64,000 bases of DNA from an uncultured Parolsenella sp. (GCA_934668375.1 CAKUNF010000008.1:15083-79082), one strand, 5' to 3'; counted from the stretch's first letter, positions 17,474-27,916 are shown. Translations and numbers: made by a program. Notes: generated from the sequence alone by a model not told the origin.

Positions 17474-20400
17474 CTACTCTGCGGACTTGAGCGCGCCCAC
17501 CATGTCGATGCGGTCGATCGAGCGTCTCGTCATCGCACAGACGACGACCGCAAACAGCAGCGACAGTCCGCACGAGGCCAGGATGCTCGTGGGCGCGATC
17601 TCCACGGCAAAGTACATGGACGGCATGTTGAGCACGTACGTGAGCGCGTGCGAGAGCGCGACGCCCAGCGGGATGCCGGCAATCGTGCCGATGAGCGCAA
17701 GGATGAGCATCTCCTTGTTGATGTAGGTGCGAACCTCTGGCTTGCGGAAGCCCAGCACCTTGATCGTGGCGAGCTCGCGCTCGCGCTCGGAGACGTTCGT
17801 CGTGGACAGCGTGAGGAGCACGACGAACGAGAGACCCGCGGCAAGCACCGTGAGCAGCACCGTCACGCAGCTGATGAGCATGAAGACATTCGAGAAGTCC
17901 CGCACGGCCGCCTGGGTGCTCACGACCGAGAGGAACGTCGTGTCGCTCGCGAGCTCGTCGGCGAAGGTGATCTTCTCCTCGCTCGTGCCGTCGAGGTGGG
18001 CGAGAAGGGCGTTTGCCTCGAGCTTCTTGCCAAAGGTGGCCTCGTAGGTGGACTGGGTCATGTAGATGGCGTCCCCGAGGTAGTTCATGACGACGCCGTC
18101 GACCTTGGCCGAGCCGCGGTTGAGCGACGTGTCCTGCAGCGACGCCTCGTCGCCGGCGGAGAGGCCCGTGACGTTGGCGAGGCTCTTCGTGACGAGCACA
18201 CCGCCGTCCGCCGTGGCGTCTGCCAGCGACAGGCGGCTGCCATCCTCTGCCCGCAGGTCGATGTAGCCGTCGAGCGAGAAGCCGTCCGGCACGACGACGA
18301 GCTGCACGGTCTCGATCGTGTCGCCAAAGCCCGCGTTGACGTTCTCGGTGCGGACGGTCGCGTAGTCCAGGACGCGTGCGTCGTCCGTGAGGCGGCTCGC
18401 GGCCTGCTCGAGGTCGTCGGGCTGCGTGGCTGCGAGCACGTCATAGGTGTAGATGCCGGCGCGCGCGTCAGTGCCGTACTGGTTGGCGGAGAGCGCCTGG
18501 ACGGTGTCGTTGATGGCAAAGCCGGCGATCATGAGCGCGCAGCAGCCGGCCACGCCAAACACCGTCATGGCGAGGCGACCCTTGTAGCGGAAGAGGTTGC
18601 GCGCCGTGACCTTGTTGAGGAACGAGAGGTGCCGCCACACGGGACGCACGCGCTCGAGCAGGATGCGCTTGCCGGCCTTGGGCGCGCGAGGGCGCATGAG
18701 CTGGGCGGGTTGCTCGGCGAGCTCGTGGCGCACGGTGAGCGCGGTGGCCGCGCCGATGCCTGCGACGAACATCCCGCATGCCAGCGCGCACAGTCCGGCT
18801 GAGAAGTGCAGCGAGAAGTGCGGGAACGTGTACATGAGGCGGAAGAACATGAACAGGAACTCCGGCAGGGCGACAAAGCCCAGCACGGACCCCACGGTGC
18901 CGCCCACAACGGCGGCGCCCGTCGTGTAGAGCACGTACTTGCTCATGATGCGCGCGCGGGAGTAGCCGAGCGCCTTGTACAGGCCGATGAGCCCGCGCTC
19001 CTCCTCGACCATGCGCGCCGCCGTGGTGAGCGAGACGAGAATGGCCACCGTGAGGAAGATTGCGGGGAATGCTACGCCGATCGTCTCGATGCAGCTCGCG
19101 TCCGTGTCGATGGAGGCAAAGCTCGAGATGGCCGAGCGGTCCTGGACGTACCACGTGGCGCTGCCGACGCTCGCGAGCTTGGCACGGGCCTCGGCGATCC
19201 TGGCGAGGGCGTCGGCCTTCTTGTCCTCGTACTCGGCGCGGCTGCTGTCGAGCGTGGCCTGGCCCTCGTCTGCCTGGGCCTGGGCGTCCGCGAGCTGGGC
19301 CGCGGCGTCGTCGATCATCTGCTGGGCGGTGGCGCGCTGCTCGTCGAGCGTGGCCTGGCCCTCGTCGAGCTGGGCGGAGAGCGCGGCGAGCTGCTCGTCC
19401 GCCGCGTCCGTCGCGGCCGAGACGGCGCTCGCCTCGGCGGCGTCGAGCTGGGCCTGCGCGGCGTCGATGAGCGCGGGGAGCTGCTCGGCCGAGACGCCCT
19501 GGGTGGCAAGCTGGGTGGAGAGGGCCGCGAGCTGGGCCTTGACGTCTGCGAGCTGGCCCTGGAGGGTCACGAGCTGCGCGGCGAGCTCGCTCGTGTCTTG
19601 GCCCGCAGCCTCGAGCTGGGAGATCTGCTCCTCGAGGCCGGTGATGGCACCTCCGAGCTGGCTTGCCGCATTCGTGAGGGCGTCGTAGGCGTCCCTCGCC
19701 TGGATGAGGGCGTCGCGGCCGGCCACGCCTGCCTTGTACTGCTCGTTTGTCGCAAGGGCGTCGCGGGCGGCCTGCGCGGCCTGGGCGTGCGCCGCCTCGC
19801 GCGTGGCGGGGTCGGCGAGCTGGGCGCGGCCTGCGTCGATGGTGGCCTGGGCCTGGGCGAGCGCGTCGAGGGCGGTGGCCTTCTGGCTCGCGAGCTGGGC
19901 GCGGCCCTCCTCGATCTGGGCCAGGGCGTCGTCAATGGTTGCCTGTGCCTCGGCGAGCTGGTCCTCCACCTCGTCGAACTGCTCGTTGGCGCTTGCCTCG
20001 GCGTCATCGATCCGGGCGGTGCCGTCGGCCGCGATCTGCTGCTCGCGGGCATCCTCGCGCTCGGCCTTGATGGCCTCGGCCTCGCCCTTGACGGCGTCCA
20101 CCTGCTGACGGTATTCGTCCGAGAAGCAGCTCACGTCGCTGGCGCCAGAGACGCTCAGGTAGACCACTGAGTAGGCGCTGGACGTCGCCGCGTCGTCCGT
20201 CACGAAGAACGAGTACTTGGGGCCCGTCGAGCGAAACGACGTCGAGCCGTTCTTGGCCGCGACGCTCGTGGGGTCGATGACCTCGCCCACGATCCTGTAG
20301 GTGTGGCGGGCGAACTGCTCGGTGCTGTCTCCCGTGTCCGTCTTAAGGTCGTCGAAGCGTCCTTCGTAGGCGTGCTCGAGAAGCTCGGTGAGCTCGTCGT

Positions 20401-21067
20401 CGGTGAGGTCGGCCCAGCGATCGAGGTCGATGCCGTCATCCGTGGCGGCACGAGCGAGATCGTCTGCGTCGATGTCTGCGAGGAGCTCGCGTGCGTCGTC
20501 GGAGAGCTCGAGGTCGTCGCTGTCGTTGATGTCCTCGAGAAGGTCGGCGGCGCGCTCGCGCTGGTGCTCGGAGGCGTCGTCTGCGGCCCAGGTGGACTCG
20601 TCTGCGTCCACACCAAACGTCACGGTGTCTCCGATGCGCTTGCCGCTCGCCTCGAGGTACTCGCTCGTCACGGCAAGCTCGTCTGCGTCGCCGGGCAGGC
20701 GGCCCTCGATGAGGTAGGGCTCGTTCATGCCGCCCTTGGAGATGGCGTTCACGCTCACGGACTGGTGGGAGCCGCCCACCTCGGTGTAGGCCGTCTCGGA
20801 CCAGCCGCCCTGGGCGGCCTCGACCCCGCCAAGGGCCGCGAGCGCGCTCACATCGTCGTCCGTGAGCCCCAGGGTGGATTGGACGCTCACGTCGTAGAGG
20901 CGCTGGGCGTCAAAGAACTCGTCTGCGGACAGGCGCAGGTCCTCGCAGGCGATCGTGAGGCCGATGAGCATCGTGGTGCCAAGAACGCAGATCGTGGCGA
21001 GCGCGGCGAAGCGCCGGGCGCTGTGGCGGATGGTCCGCAGGGTGTCTTTTGCGAGGGCTGAGCGCAT
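17474..21067 (-). CDS. FtsX-like ABC transporter permease with long extracytoplasmic coiled coil
   Basis: This 1197-residue permease has an N-terminal membrane helix (about 20-42), a large extracytoplasmic domain, then a very long Ala/Gln/Asp-rich coiled coil (about 320-640, repeated AxLDxAxAQIDxG-like heptads). Two FtsX permease blocks of three to four helices follow (about 665-810 and 1060-1190), each carrying the ERGLIGLYKALGY / ERELATIKVLGF coupling motif. It pairs with the ATPase encoded immediately upstream. Proteins of this build are mechanotransmission transporters rather than simple pumps, acting on cell-wall hydrolases, lipoproteins or peptides. The substrate is unknown. ATG at 21067 is the natural start (MRSALAKDTLRTIRHSARR). 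Confidence 0.85.
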   Translation of the reverse strand: MRSALAKDTLRTIRHSARRFAALATICVLGTTMLIGLTIACEDLRLSADEFFDAQRLYDVSVQSTLGLTDDDVSALAALGGVEAAQGGWSETAYTEVGGSHQSVSVNAISKGGMNEPYLIEGRLPGDADELAVTSEYLEASGKRIGDTVTFGVDADESTWAADDASEHQRERAADLLEDINDSDDLELSDDARELLADIDADDLARAATDDGIDLDRWADLTDDELTELLEHAYEGRFDDLKTDTGDSTEQFARHTYRIVGEVIDPTSVAAKNGSTSFRSTGPKYSFFVTDDAATSSAYSVVYLSVSGASDVSCFSDEYRQQVDAVKGEAEAIKAEREDAREQQIAADGTARIDDAEASANEQFDEVEDQLAEAQATIDDALAQIEEGRAQLASQKATALDALAQAQATIDAGRAQLADPATREAAHAQAAQAARDALATNEQYKAGVAGRDALIQARDAYDALTNAASQLGGAITGLEEQISQLEAAGQDTSELAAQLVTLQGQLADVKAQLAALSTQLATQGVSAEQLPALIDAAQAQLDAAEASAVSAATDAADEQLAALSAQLDEGQATLDEQRATAQQMIDDAAAQLADAQAQADEGQATLDSSRAEYEDKKADALARIAEARAKLASVGSATWYVQDRSAISSFASIDTDASCIETIGVAFPAIFLTVAILVSLTTAARMVEEERGLIGLYKALGYSRARIMSKYVLYTTGAAVVGGTVGSVLGFVALPEFLFMFFRLMYTFPHFSLHFSAGLCALACGMFVAGIGAATALTVRHELAEQPAQLMRPRAPKAGKRILLERVRPVWRHLSFLNKVTARNLFRYKGRLAMTVFGVAGCCALMIAGFAINDTVQALSANQYGTDARAGIYTYDVLAATQPDDLEQAASRLTDDARVLDYATVRTENVNAGFGDTIETVQLVVVPDGFSLDGYIDLRAEDGSRLSLADATADGGVLVTKSLANVTGLSAGDEASLQDTSLNRGSAKVDGVVMNYLGDAIYMTQSTYEATFGKKLEANALLAHLDGTSEEKITFADELASDTTFLSVVSTQAAVRDFSNVFMLISCVTVLLTVLAAGLSFVVLLTLSTTNVSERERELATIKVLGFRKPEVRTYINKEMLILALIGTIAGIPLGVALSHALTYVLNMPSMYFAVEIAPTSILASCGLSLLFAVVVCAMTRRSIDRIDMVGALKSAE

Positions 21068-21090
21068 GCGTGTTCCTTATGGGCAGCGTC

Positions 21091-21130
21091 CGTGGCGGCG
21101 GTGCCGGGCGACCCTGGCACCGCCGCCACG
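21091..21130. other. Strong hairpin between ABC ATPase and permease genes
   Basis: A 15-bp perfect inverted repeat (GTGGCGGCGGTGCC, ten-base loop, GGCACCGCCGCCAC) fills the 68-base gap between the ATPase stop and the permease start on the - strand. There is no T-tract. It may stabilise the upstream transcript or tune the ratio of the two subunits. Confidence 0.6.
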
Positions 21131-21135
21131 ACGCG

Positions 21136-21837
<702 letters not shown>

Positions 21838-21885
21838 GGGCCTCCCTTGGTGGCCGTTGTACCTGCGTCAAGTATACCTGTGCGG

Positions 21886-22647
21886 TTAGGCGTGGGCCTT
21901 CCCCTGGTTCGCCACGGCCTGCATCTTTGCCGCCACGGCGTCCGCGTCGCCCAGGTAGCGCTTGCCCAGCACGTTGAGGTTGCGGTCGAGCGTGTAGACG
22001 AGCGGCACGCCCGTGGGGATGTTCACCGTGAGGATCTGCTCGGGCGTGAGCTTCTCGAGCTTCATGACGAGCGAACGCAGCGAGTTGCCGTGCGCGGCGA
22101 TGAGGACGCGCTTTCCGGCGAGCATCTGCGGGCGAATGACCTCCTCGAAGTAGGGCCAGGCGCGCGCGATGCAGTCCTTTAGGCACTCGGTGTAGGGAAG
22201 CTCGTCTGCCGGCACGTCTCGGTACATGTCCTGCGCGTGTGGGTCGCGCGCGTCCCCCGGTTCGAGCGCGGGCGGGCGCACGTCGAACGAGCGGCGCCAG
22301 ACGAGCACCTGCTCCTCGCCGTGCTCGGCGGCCGCGTCCGCCTTGTTGAGCCCCTGCAGCGCCCCGTAGTGACGCTCGTTGAGCTTCCACGTCTTCACGA
22401 CGGGCAGCCACTCGCGGTCCATCTGTCCCAGCACGATGTCCAGCGTGTGAATGGCGCGCTTGAGCCTGGAGGTGTAGCAGACGTCGAAGTCGAAGCCCTC
22501 CTCGGCAAGGGCGCGACCGCCCGCCGCTGCCTCCGCGCGCCCCTCGTCCGTGAGGTCGACGTCCGTCCAGCCGGTGAAGAGGTTCAGCTTGTTCCACTCG
22601 CTCTGCCCGTGCCTGATCAGGACGAGCTGCATGGTGTTCTCGCTCAT
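21886..22647 (-). CDS. gpmA: 2,3-bisphosphoglycerate-dependent phosphoglycerate mutase
   Basis: This 253-residue glycolytic enzyme interconverts 3- and 2-phosphoglycerate through a phosphohistidine. The active-site motif LIRHGQSEWN is at the N-terminus, followed by FTGWTDVDLTDEG, SRLKRAIHT, the ERHYGALQGLNK segment and the second catalytic histidine in IAAHGNSLRS. Its length matches the dimeric dPGM family. ATG at 22647 has GGGAGG seven bases upstream; the internal Met at residue 6 would also fit the family start. It is transcribed away from the small Cys-rich gene, so the ~150-base AT-richer gap holds divergent promoters. Confidence 0.96.
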   Translation of the reverse strand: MSENTMQLVLIRHGQSEWNKLNLFTGWTDVDLTDEGRAEAAAGGRALAEEGFDFDVCYTSRLKRAIHTLDIVLGQMDREWLPVVKTWKLNERHYGALQGLNKADAAAEHGEEQVLVWRRSFDVRPPALEPGDARDPHAQDMYRDVPADELPYTECLKDCIARAWPYFEEVIRPQMLAGKRVLIAAHGNSLRSLVMKLEKLTPEQILTVNIPTGVPLVYTLDRNLNVLGKRYLGDADAVAAKMQAVANQGKAHA

Positions 22648-22723
22648 GTGTTGCCTCCCTGTTGTTTGCCGTGCCGCCTGCGCGACCGGCTCCGTTCGTA
22701 TAGACTTGTTCGCAGAGTTTACC

Positions 22724-22750
22724 TTGCGATACTTGCAAGTTCACTATAGT
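22724..22750 (+). promoter_or_regulatory. Possible promoter for the small Cys-rich gene
   Basis: TTGCGA (22724-22729) and TATAGT (22745-22750) are separated by 15 bases, shorter than ideal. The surrounding AAGTT/AACTT inverted repeat could be an operator. Confidence 0.35.
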
Positions 22751-22801
22751 TAACTTCTAGCCTGCGGCGCCGAGAAACTTGCCGCGTGGGGAGGCATTCA
22801 T

Positions 22802-23017
22802 ATGGGTCCGGTCGACTTTGCCGTGATCGCGGTCGTTGCCGTGGTGTTCGCGCTGTGCGTGCGTGCCATCGTTCGCTCGCAGCGGGCCGGCGAGTGCGCC
22901 GACTGCGCCTCGGGTGGCTCGTGCAACGCCCACAAGACGGGCCACTGCCACGAGTCCGCCAAGCTCATGGCAGATGCCGCCGCTGCCGCCGCCCGCTACG
23001 AGGCCGACAAGCGCTAG
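22802..23017 (+). CDS. Small Cys-rich membrane protein (FeoB-associated type)
   Basis: This 71-residue protein has one N-terminal membrane helix (about residues 6-25) followed by CADCASGGSCNAHKTGHCH and a charged Ala-rich helix. The layout of one helix plus a C-x2-C-x4-5-C cluster matches the FeoB-associated Cys-rich membrane family, which is thought to assist ferrous iron uptake. No feoA or feoB is adjacent, so a metal-related role is inference. ATG at 22802 has GGGGAGG upstream with good spacing. A glutamine-synthetase-like gene follows but is separated by its own regulatory region. Confidence 0.65.
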   Translation: MGPVDFAVIAVVAVVFALCVRAIVRSQRAGECADCASGGSCNAHKTGHCHESAKLMADAAAAAARYEADKR

Positions 23018-23062
23018 CGCGAACGGCGCCGGCGCCGCCGCTCGCGTGTGTCGAAATCGCGG

Positions 23063-23078
23063 GTAACAGCCTAGAAAC
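23063..23078 (+). promoter_or_regulatory. GlnR-type operator (GTAAC-N6-GAAAC)
   Basis: GTAAC (23063-23067), six bases, then GAAAC (23074-23078) is a perfect match to the half-site pair described for actinobacterial GlnR (gTnAC-N6-GaAAC). It lies 93 bases before the start of the glutamine-synthetase-like gene. A GlnR-like regulator is encoded 5 kb downstream. No other perfect copy of this pair was seen in the gaps examined nearby. Confidence 0.6.
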
Positions 23079-23170
23079 ACGCGTGTGAGACAGTTAGCCC
23101 GTTAGGTTGGGACAGCGCTGTGCCGCCCGCGCGGCCCGAGCGCAACATGCACCGTCTGCGAGGTAACTCG

Positions 23171-24517
23171 ATGACAAACGAGCAGAACATCGACTTCGTC
23201 CTTCGCTCCGTCGAGGAGCGCGACATCCGCTTCGTGCGCCTGTGGTTCACCGACGTTCTCGGCAACCTCAAGTCGTTCGCCATCTCCCCCGAGGACCTCG
23301 AGGAGGCGTTCGAGGAGGGCATCGGCTTCGACGGCTCGGCCGTTGACGGCTTCGCCGCGCTCGAGGAGTCCGACATGCTCGCCTTCCCGGACGCAAGCAC
23401 GTTCCAGGTCCTGCCGTGGCGTCCGTCCGAGAGCGGCGTGGCGCGCATCTTCTGCAACATCCGCACGCCGCAGGGAGACCCGTTCCCCGGCGACCCGCGC
23501 GCCTGCCTCTATCGCGCCTTCCGTGCGGCCGACAAGGCCGGCTACGTGCTGAACGTGAGCCCCGAGCTCGAGTTCTTCTACTTCAAGGAGGACACGACCG
23601 TCTCCCGTGGATCGGCCGTGCCCGTGCCGCTCGACAACGCCGGCTACTTTGACCTCACGCCCGACGACTCCGCGCGAGACCTGCGCCGCGACCTCACGCT
23701 CGAGCTCGAGCAGATGTCCATCCCGGTGGAGTACTCCTACCATGCCGCCGCGCCGTCGCAAAACGGCGTGTCGCTGCGCTACTCGGAGGCCGTGACCTGC
23801 GCCGACAACATCATGACGGCCCGTCTCGTCATCAAGCAGACGGCGCGTCAGCACGGCATGTTCGCCTCGTTCATGCCCAAGCCGCTCTCTGGCGTGGCGG
23901 GGTCTGCGATGTTCCTCTCCCAGTCGCTGTTCGACCACGACGGCAACAACCTGTTCTGGGCCGAGGGCAAGGGCTCGGTGCACCATCTGTCCGCCACCGC
24001 CCAGCACTACGTGGCGGGCCTTCTCAAGTACGCGCCGGAGTTCGCGCTCGTCACGAACCCCACGGTGAACTCCTACAAGCGTCTCGTGCCCAACGGCGAG
24101 GTTCCCTGCTTTGCCACCTGGGGCTCCAAGAACCGCTCCGCCTTCGTGCGCGTGCCCACGTACAAGCCGGGCAAGCAGCTGAGCCGCCGCGTGGAGCTTC
24201 GCAGTCCCGACCCCACGTGCAACCCCTACCTCACCATGGCCGTGACGCTTGCGGCGGGCATGAGGGGCATCGCCGAGGAGCTGCCGCTGCCCGAGGAGTC
24301 CAGCGTTCCGTTCTCCGAGCTCGCGGCCTCTGGCGTGACGCGCCTGCCGCATGACCTGGGCGAGGCCGTCGAGGCGTTCGCGGGCTCCGAGCTCATGCGC
24401 GAGACACTCGGCGACCACATCTTCAACTACCTGCTCACCGAGAAGCGCGAGGAGTGGGCCGAGTACTCCCAGACCGTGACCGACTGGGAGCTGCGCCACT
24501 ACTACGGCGGCTTCTAG
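23171..24517 (+). CDS. Glutamine synthetase-like protein (GSI fold) lacking conserved metal-ligand residues
   Basis: The 448-residue sequence aligns along the full length with short (alpha-type) GSI: FDGSAVDGF, SPELEFF (Glu132, Glu134), ADNIMT, MPKPLSG, NRSAFVRVP and RVELRSPDPTCNPYL (Glu342). Key positions differ. The HHEVAPGQHEI motif, which supplies two metal-binding glutamates, reads YHAAAPSQNGV (Ala192, Gly199). NGSGMHxH reads AGSAMFLS, replacing the metal-binding histidine with Phe248 and the nucleotide-binding one with Ser250. Normal glutamine synthesis is therefore doubtful. It may be a regulatory paralogue, an altered-specificity ligase or a pseudoenzyme. There is no sign of frame damage. 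ATG at 23171 follows GAGGT; the preceding GTAAC-N6-GAAAC box suggests nitrogen control. Confidence 0.85.
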   Translation: MTNEQNIDFVLRSVEERDIRFVRLWFTDVLGNLKSFAISPEDLEEAFEEGIGFDGSAVDGFAALEESDMLAFPDASTFQVLPWRPSESGVARIFCNIRTPQGDPFPGDPRACLYRAFRAADKAGYVLNVSPELEFFYFKEDTTVSRGSAVPVPLDNAGYFDLTPDDSARDLRRDLTLELEQMSIPVEYSYHAAAPSQNGVSLRYSEAVTCADNIMTARLVIKQTARQHGMFASFMPKPLSGVAGSAMFLSQSLFDHDGNNLFWAEGKGSVHHLSATAQHYVAGLLKYAPEFALVTNPTVNSYKRLVPNGEVPCFATWGSKNRSAFVRVPTYKPGKQLSRRVELRSPDPTCNPYLTMAVTLAAGMRGIAEELPLPEESSVPFSELAASGVTRLPHDLGEAVEAFAGSELMRETLGDHIFNYLLTEKREEWAEYSQTVTDWELRHYYGGF

Positions 24518-24526
24518 GGACCGCGT

Positions 24527-24569
24527 GCCGGACAGCGGGGCCTGGCTCCGTTGTCCGGCTTGGATTTTA
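24527..24569 (+). terminator. Probable terminator after the GS-like gene
   Basis: GCCGGACA (24527-24534) pairs with TGTCCGGC (24552-24559), with a further partly paired GGGGCC/GGCTCC core, followed by TTGGATTTTAT. Confidence 0.7.
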
Positions 24570-24602
24570 TCGGCACGATTATTCATCGCGGTATGCCCGA
24601 GG

Positions 24603-24732
24603 TTTTGCACGTATTTCAGATATGCAAAGAAATCGATTATTTTGCGGCCGCTGATGCAAAATAATGAGTACAATAGCAACCGTCGATAACGGCAACGCAT
24701 AAAAGCAACCATTGATTCGCCAATTTGCATAC
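24603..24732 (+). promoter_or_regulatory. AT-rich control region with repeated TTTGCA/TGCAAA motifs
   Basis: The gap between the GS-like gene and the amino-acid transporter is markedly AT-rich. It holds a perfect 10-bp inverted repeat, ATTATTTTGC (24636-24645) and GCAAAATAAT (24656-24665), and further TTGCA/TGCAA copies near 24605, 24623 and 24723. TACAAT at 24669-24674 could be a -10 box but lacks a convincing -35. The cluster of motifs suggests binding sites for an unknown regulator. No GlnR-type box is visible here. Confidence 0.45.
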
Positions 24733-24800
24733 AGGAACCCGTTTTCCTCGCAATCGCGAATCTCATCCGCGCCCAGGGGCGCGAGGGAAGGGGACACACA

Positions 24801-25637
24801 ATGAAGAACATGAACAGGCGCGAGTTCCTCGGCACCGCGGGCGCCTTCGCCGGCATCCTCGCTCTGGCCGGCTGCGGCTCCACGGGCGGCAACACCGCCG
24901 CCACCACGACGGCCGCCAGCAGCGCCGCCGCCTCCGCGGACATGCAGCTGCTCACCGCCGGCAAGCTCACCGTGGGCACCTCGCCGGACTTCCCGCCGTT
25001 CGAGAACCTCGAGAACGACGAGTACGTGGGCTATGACATGGACCTCGCCAAGGCCCTCGCCGACAAGCTCGGCCTCGAGCTTGAGCTCAAGAACCTGCAG
25101 TTCGACGCCATCGTCCCGGCCGTTGCCGCCGGTGGCCAGGTTGACCTGGGCATCTCCGGCATCACCATCGAGCCCGAGCGCGAGGAGCAGGTTGACTTCT
25201 CCGACCCCTACTACATCGATGACCTCGCCGTCGTTGCCATGAAGAGCAACACTGACGTCACGGCCGACACCTACGCCGACGCCCTGAACCAGGCCGGCGT
25301 CGTCATTGCCGTCCAGTCCGGCACCACGGGCGAGTCCTACGCCCAGGAGAACTTCCCCAACGCCACGACCCAGCCCTACGGCAACGCCACGGACAGCTTC
25401 GCCGCGCTGCAGTCCGGCCAGGCCAACGCCGTCGTCACCAACAAGGCCGTGGGCGCCAAGATGGTCGCCGACGCCTACAAGGACGCCCAGGTCATCAAGG
25501 AGATCGCCACGGGCGAGGAGTACGGCATCGCCGTCAACAAGGACAACGGCGGCCTTCTCTCTGCCGTCAACGACGCCCTCGCCGAGCTCACGAGCGACGG
25601 CACCATCGACGAGCTCACCAACAAGTACTTTGGCTAG
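24801..25637 (+). CDS. Amino-acid ABC transporter substrate-binding lipoprotein
   Basis: This 278-residue extracytoplasmic binding protein of the polar amino-acid family (SBP_bac_3) has a twin-arginine-like NRREFLG segment followed by a lipobox, ALAGCGS, with Cys25 as the lipidated residue, so export may be by Tat. The mature domain shows GKLTVGTSPDFPPFE, DLAKALADKLGLELELKN and GVVIAVQSGTTGESYAQENFP, typical of Glu/Gln/Cys/Arg-binding proteins. ATG at 24801 has AAGGGG upstream. Permease and ATPase genes follow, forming one uptake system. The ligand cannot be fixed from sequence; glutamine or another polar amino acid is likely given the neighbours. Confidence 0.92.
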   Translation: MKNMNRREFLGTAGAFAGILALAGCGSTGGNTAATTTAASSAAASADMQLLTAGKLTVGTSPDFPPFENLENDEYVGYDMDLAKALADKLGLELELKNLQFDAIVPAVAAGGQVDLGISGITIEPEREEQVDFSDPYYIDDLAVVAMKSNTDVTADTYADALNQAGVVIAVQSGTTGESYAQENFPNATTQPYGNATDSFAALQSGQANAVVTNKAVGAKMVADAYKDAQVIKEIATGEEYGIAVNKDNGGLLSAVNDALAELTSDGTIDELTNKYFG

Positions 25638-25660
25638 AATCGCGTAAGAACAGCGGCCCT

Positions 25661-25693
25661 GCCCCTCTCCCGAATGCGGGGGAGGGGCGTTTG
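25661..25693 (+). terminator. Intercistronic hairpin, possible partial terminator
   Basis: GCCCCTCTCCC pairs with GGGGGAGGGGC across a six-base loop and is followed by GTTTGT. Placed between binding protein and permease, it fits the common arrangement giving excess binding protein over membrane subunits. Confidence 0.65.
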
Positions 25694-25712
25694 TCGTAAA
25701 GGACGGATCTTC

Positions 25713-27044
25713 ATGCAGGACAGCAACAAGCCCAGGTTCGGCGCTCGCCGAGACGTGCTCGCGCTTGCGTTCGCGCTTGTCGCGGCGTGTGCCCTCGCGT
25801 TTGCGGCGCCCACGTCAGCCCTTGCCCTCGAGACGGCCAAGTGCTCGGCCAAGCCGAACGGCAGCGGCTCGAGCGACGTGCTTGGCGGTCAGGAGACGCG
25901 CATCACCTGGGAGGGCCAGGCGGACTCCTCCGAGCAGCTCAAGAGCATCTCGCTCACGCTGCCGGACGGCACATCCTATTCCACGGACGACGCCCGCCTC
26001 ACGCTGCTGTCCGGCGAGGACCTCATGACGCGCGAGCGCCCCAAGACCGAGGTGAGCTCCGACGGCCAGACCGTGACGTTCACGCTTGACGAGGACGCCC
26101 CGGCCGGCTCCTACGTTCGCCTCGAGCTGTACAAGGTGGTGTTCCCCATCGCCGGCGGAGACGAGCAGCTCAGCGGCTCCTACACGCTTGCGGACGGCTC
26201 CACGCACGACATCTCGGACGTCCCGGCCATCACCGTGACGGGCACGAGCTTCTGGGACTCGGCGTCCAACTGGCTCAAGGACCAGGAGTGGGTCCAGAAG
26301 TGGAACGAGAACACGTTCCTGCGCCTGTTCCTCAACCCGCCCATTCTCGTCTCGAGCATTCCCTCGGTGTTCCAGGGCTTCCTCATGGCGCTCGCCATCG
26401 TGCTCGTGGCGTTCCCGCTCGCCATCCCGTTCGGCTTCGTCCTGGCGCTCATGCGCATCTCCAAGCCGCGCGTCCTGCGTGCCATCTCGGGCTTCTACGT
26501 CAACATCGTGCGAGGCACGCCTGCCTTCCTGCAGATCTACATCGCGTTCTTTGGCCTGCCACTCGCCGGGGTCCAGATCCCGAGCTACCCGCTTGGCGTC
26601 GTGGTGCTCGCGATGAACTCCGCCGCCTACCTGTGCGAGATCTTCCGCGCGGGCATCCAGTCCATCCCCAAGGGACAGTCCGAGGCGGCCCGCTCGCTGG
26701 GCATGACGAGCGTCCAGACGATGATCTACATCATCATCCCGCAGACGTTCCGCAACGTCCTGCCCACCATGACGAGCGAGTTCATCCTGCTGTACAAGGA
26801 CACGTCGCTGCTCGCCGCCGTGGGCGTCATGGAGGTCGTCATGTACTCCAAGACGATCGTGGCCTCCACGGGCTCCATCACGCCCTACATCGTCGCCGCC
26901 CTGTTCTACCTCGTGGTGACGATCCCGCTTGCCCGTCTCGTGAGCAGGCTCGAGGCGCGCATGCTCGGCACCGAGTCGGCCACGCGCCGTCGCAAGAAGT
27001 CTCTGAAGGAAGCCGGCGTCATCGACGGCGACCACATCGCGTAG
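25713..27044 (+). CDS. Amino-acid ABC transporter permease with N-terminal extracytoplasmic domain
   Basis: This 443-residue protein is about twice the usual length for this family. A signal-type helix (about residues 13-35) is followed by a ~160-residue extracytoplasmic beta-rich domain that does not look like a substrate-binding protein, then the His/Glu/Gln/Arg permease domain with about five helices. The permease part has the EAA-type loop [19 protein letters not shown] and the family segment [21 protein letters not shown] at 25713 ([10 protein letters not shown]) follows AAAGGA. The extra domain may dock the lipoprotein or sense ligand; this is inference. It is co-directional with binding protein and ATPase genes. 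Confidence 0.86.
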   Translation: MQDSNKPRFGARRDVLALAFALVAACALAFAAPTSALALETAKCSAKPNGSGSSDVLGGQETRITWEGQADSSEQLKSISLTLPDGTSYSTDDARLTLLSGEDLMTRERPKTEVSSDGQTVTFTLDEDAPAGSYVRLELYKVVFPIAGGDEQLSGSYTLADGSTHDISDVPAITVTGTSFWDSASNWLKDQEWVQKWNENTFLRLFLNPPILVSSIPSVFQGFLMALAIVLVAFPLAIPFGFVLALMRISKPRVLRAISGFYVNIVRGTPAFLQIYIAFFGLPLAGVQIPSYPLGVVVLAMNSAAYLCEIFRAGIQSIPKGQSEAARSLGMTSVQTMIYIIIPQTFRNVLPTMTSEFILLYKDTSLLAAVGVMEVVMYSKTIVASTGSITPYIVAALFYLVVTIPLARLVSRLEARMLGTESATRRRKKSLKEAGVIDGDHIA

Positions 27045-27057
27045 GGGAGTCAAGACC

Positions 27058-27843
<786 letters not shown>

Positions 27844-27854
27844 GAACACAGGGC

Positions 27855-27896
27855 GGGTTCGCCTGACCCCTGCCAAACGGGGCGCCAAACGAACCC
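27855..27896 (+). other. Hairpin after the transporter operon
   Basis: GGGTTCG (27855-27861) pairs with CGAACCC (27890-27896) around an inner CCCC/GGGG pair. There is no T-tract, so termination is uncertain. Confidence 0.45.
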
Positions 27897-27916
27897 GTCG
27901 CCTTTGGTGTCCGTTG

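Noticed and set aside
24555..24800. GlnR-type operator for the amino-acid transporter operon
   Set aside because: No GTnAC-N6-GAAAC pair is visible on either strand in this gap.
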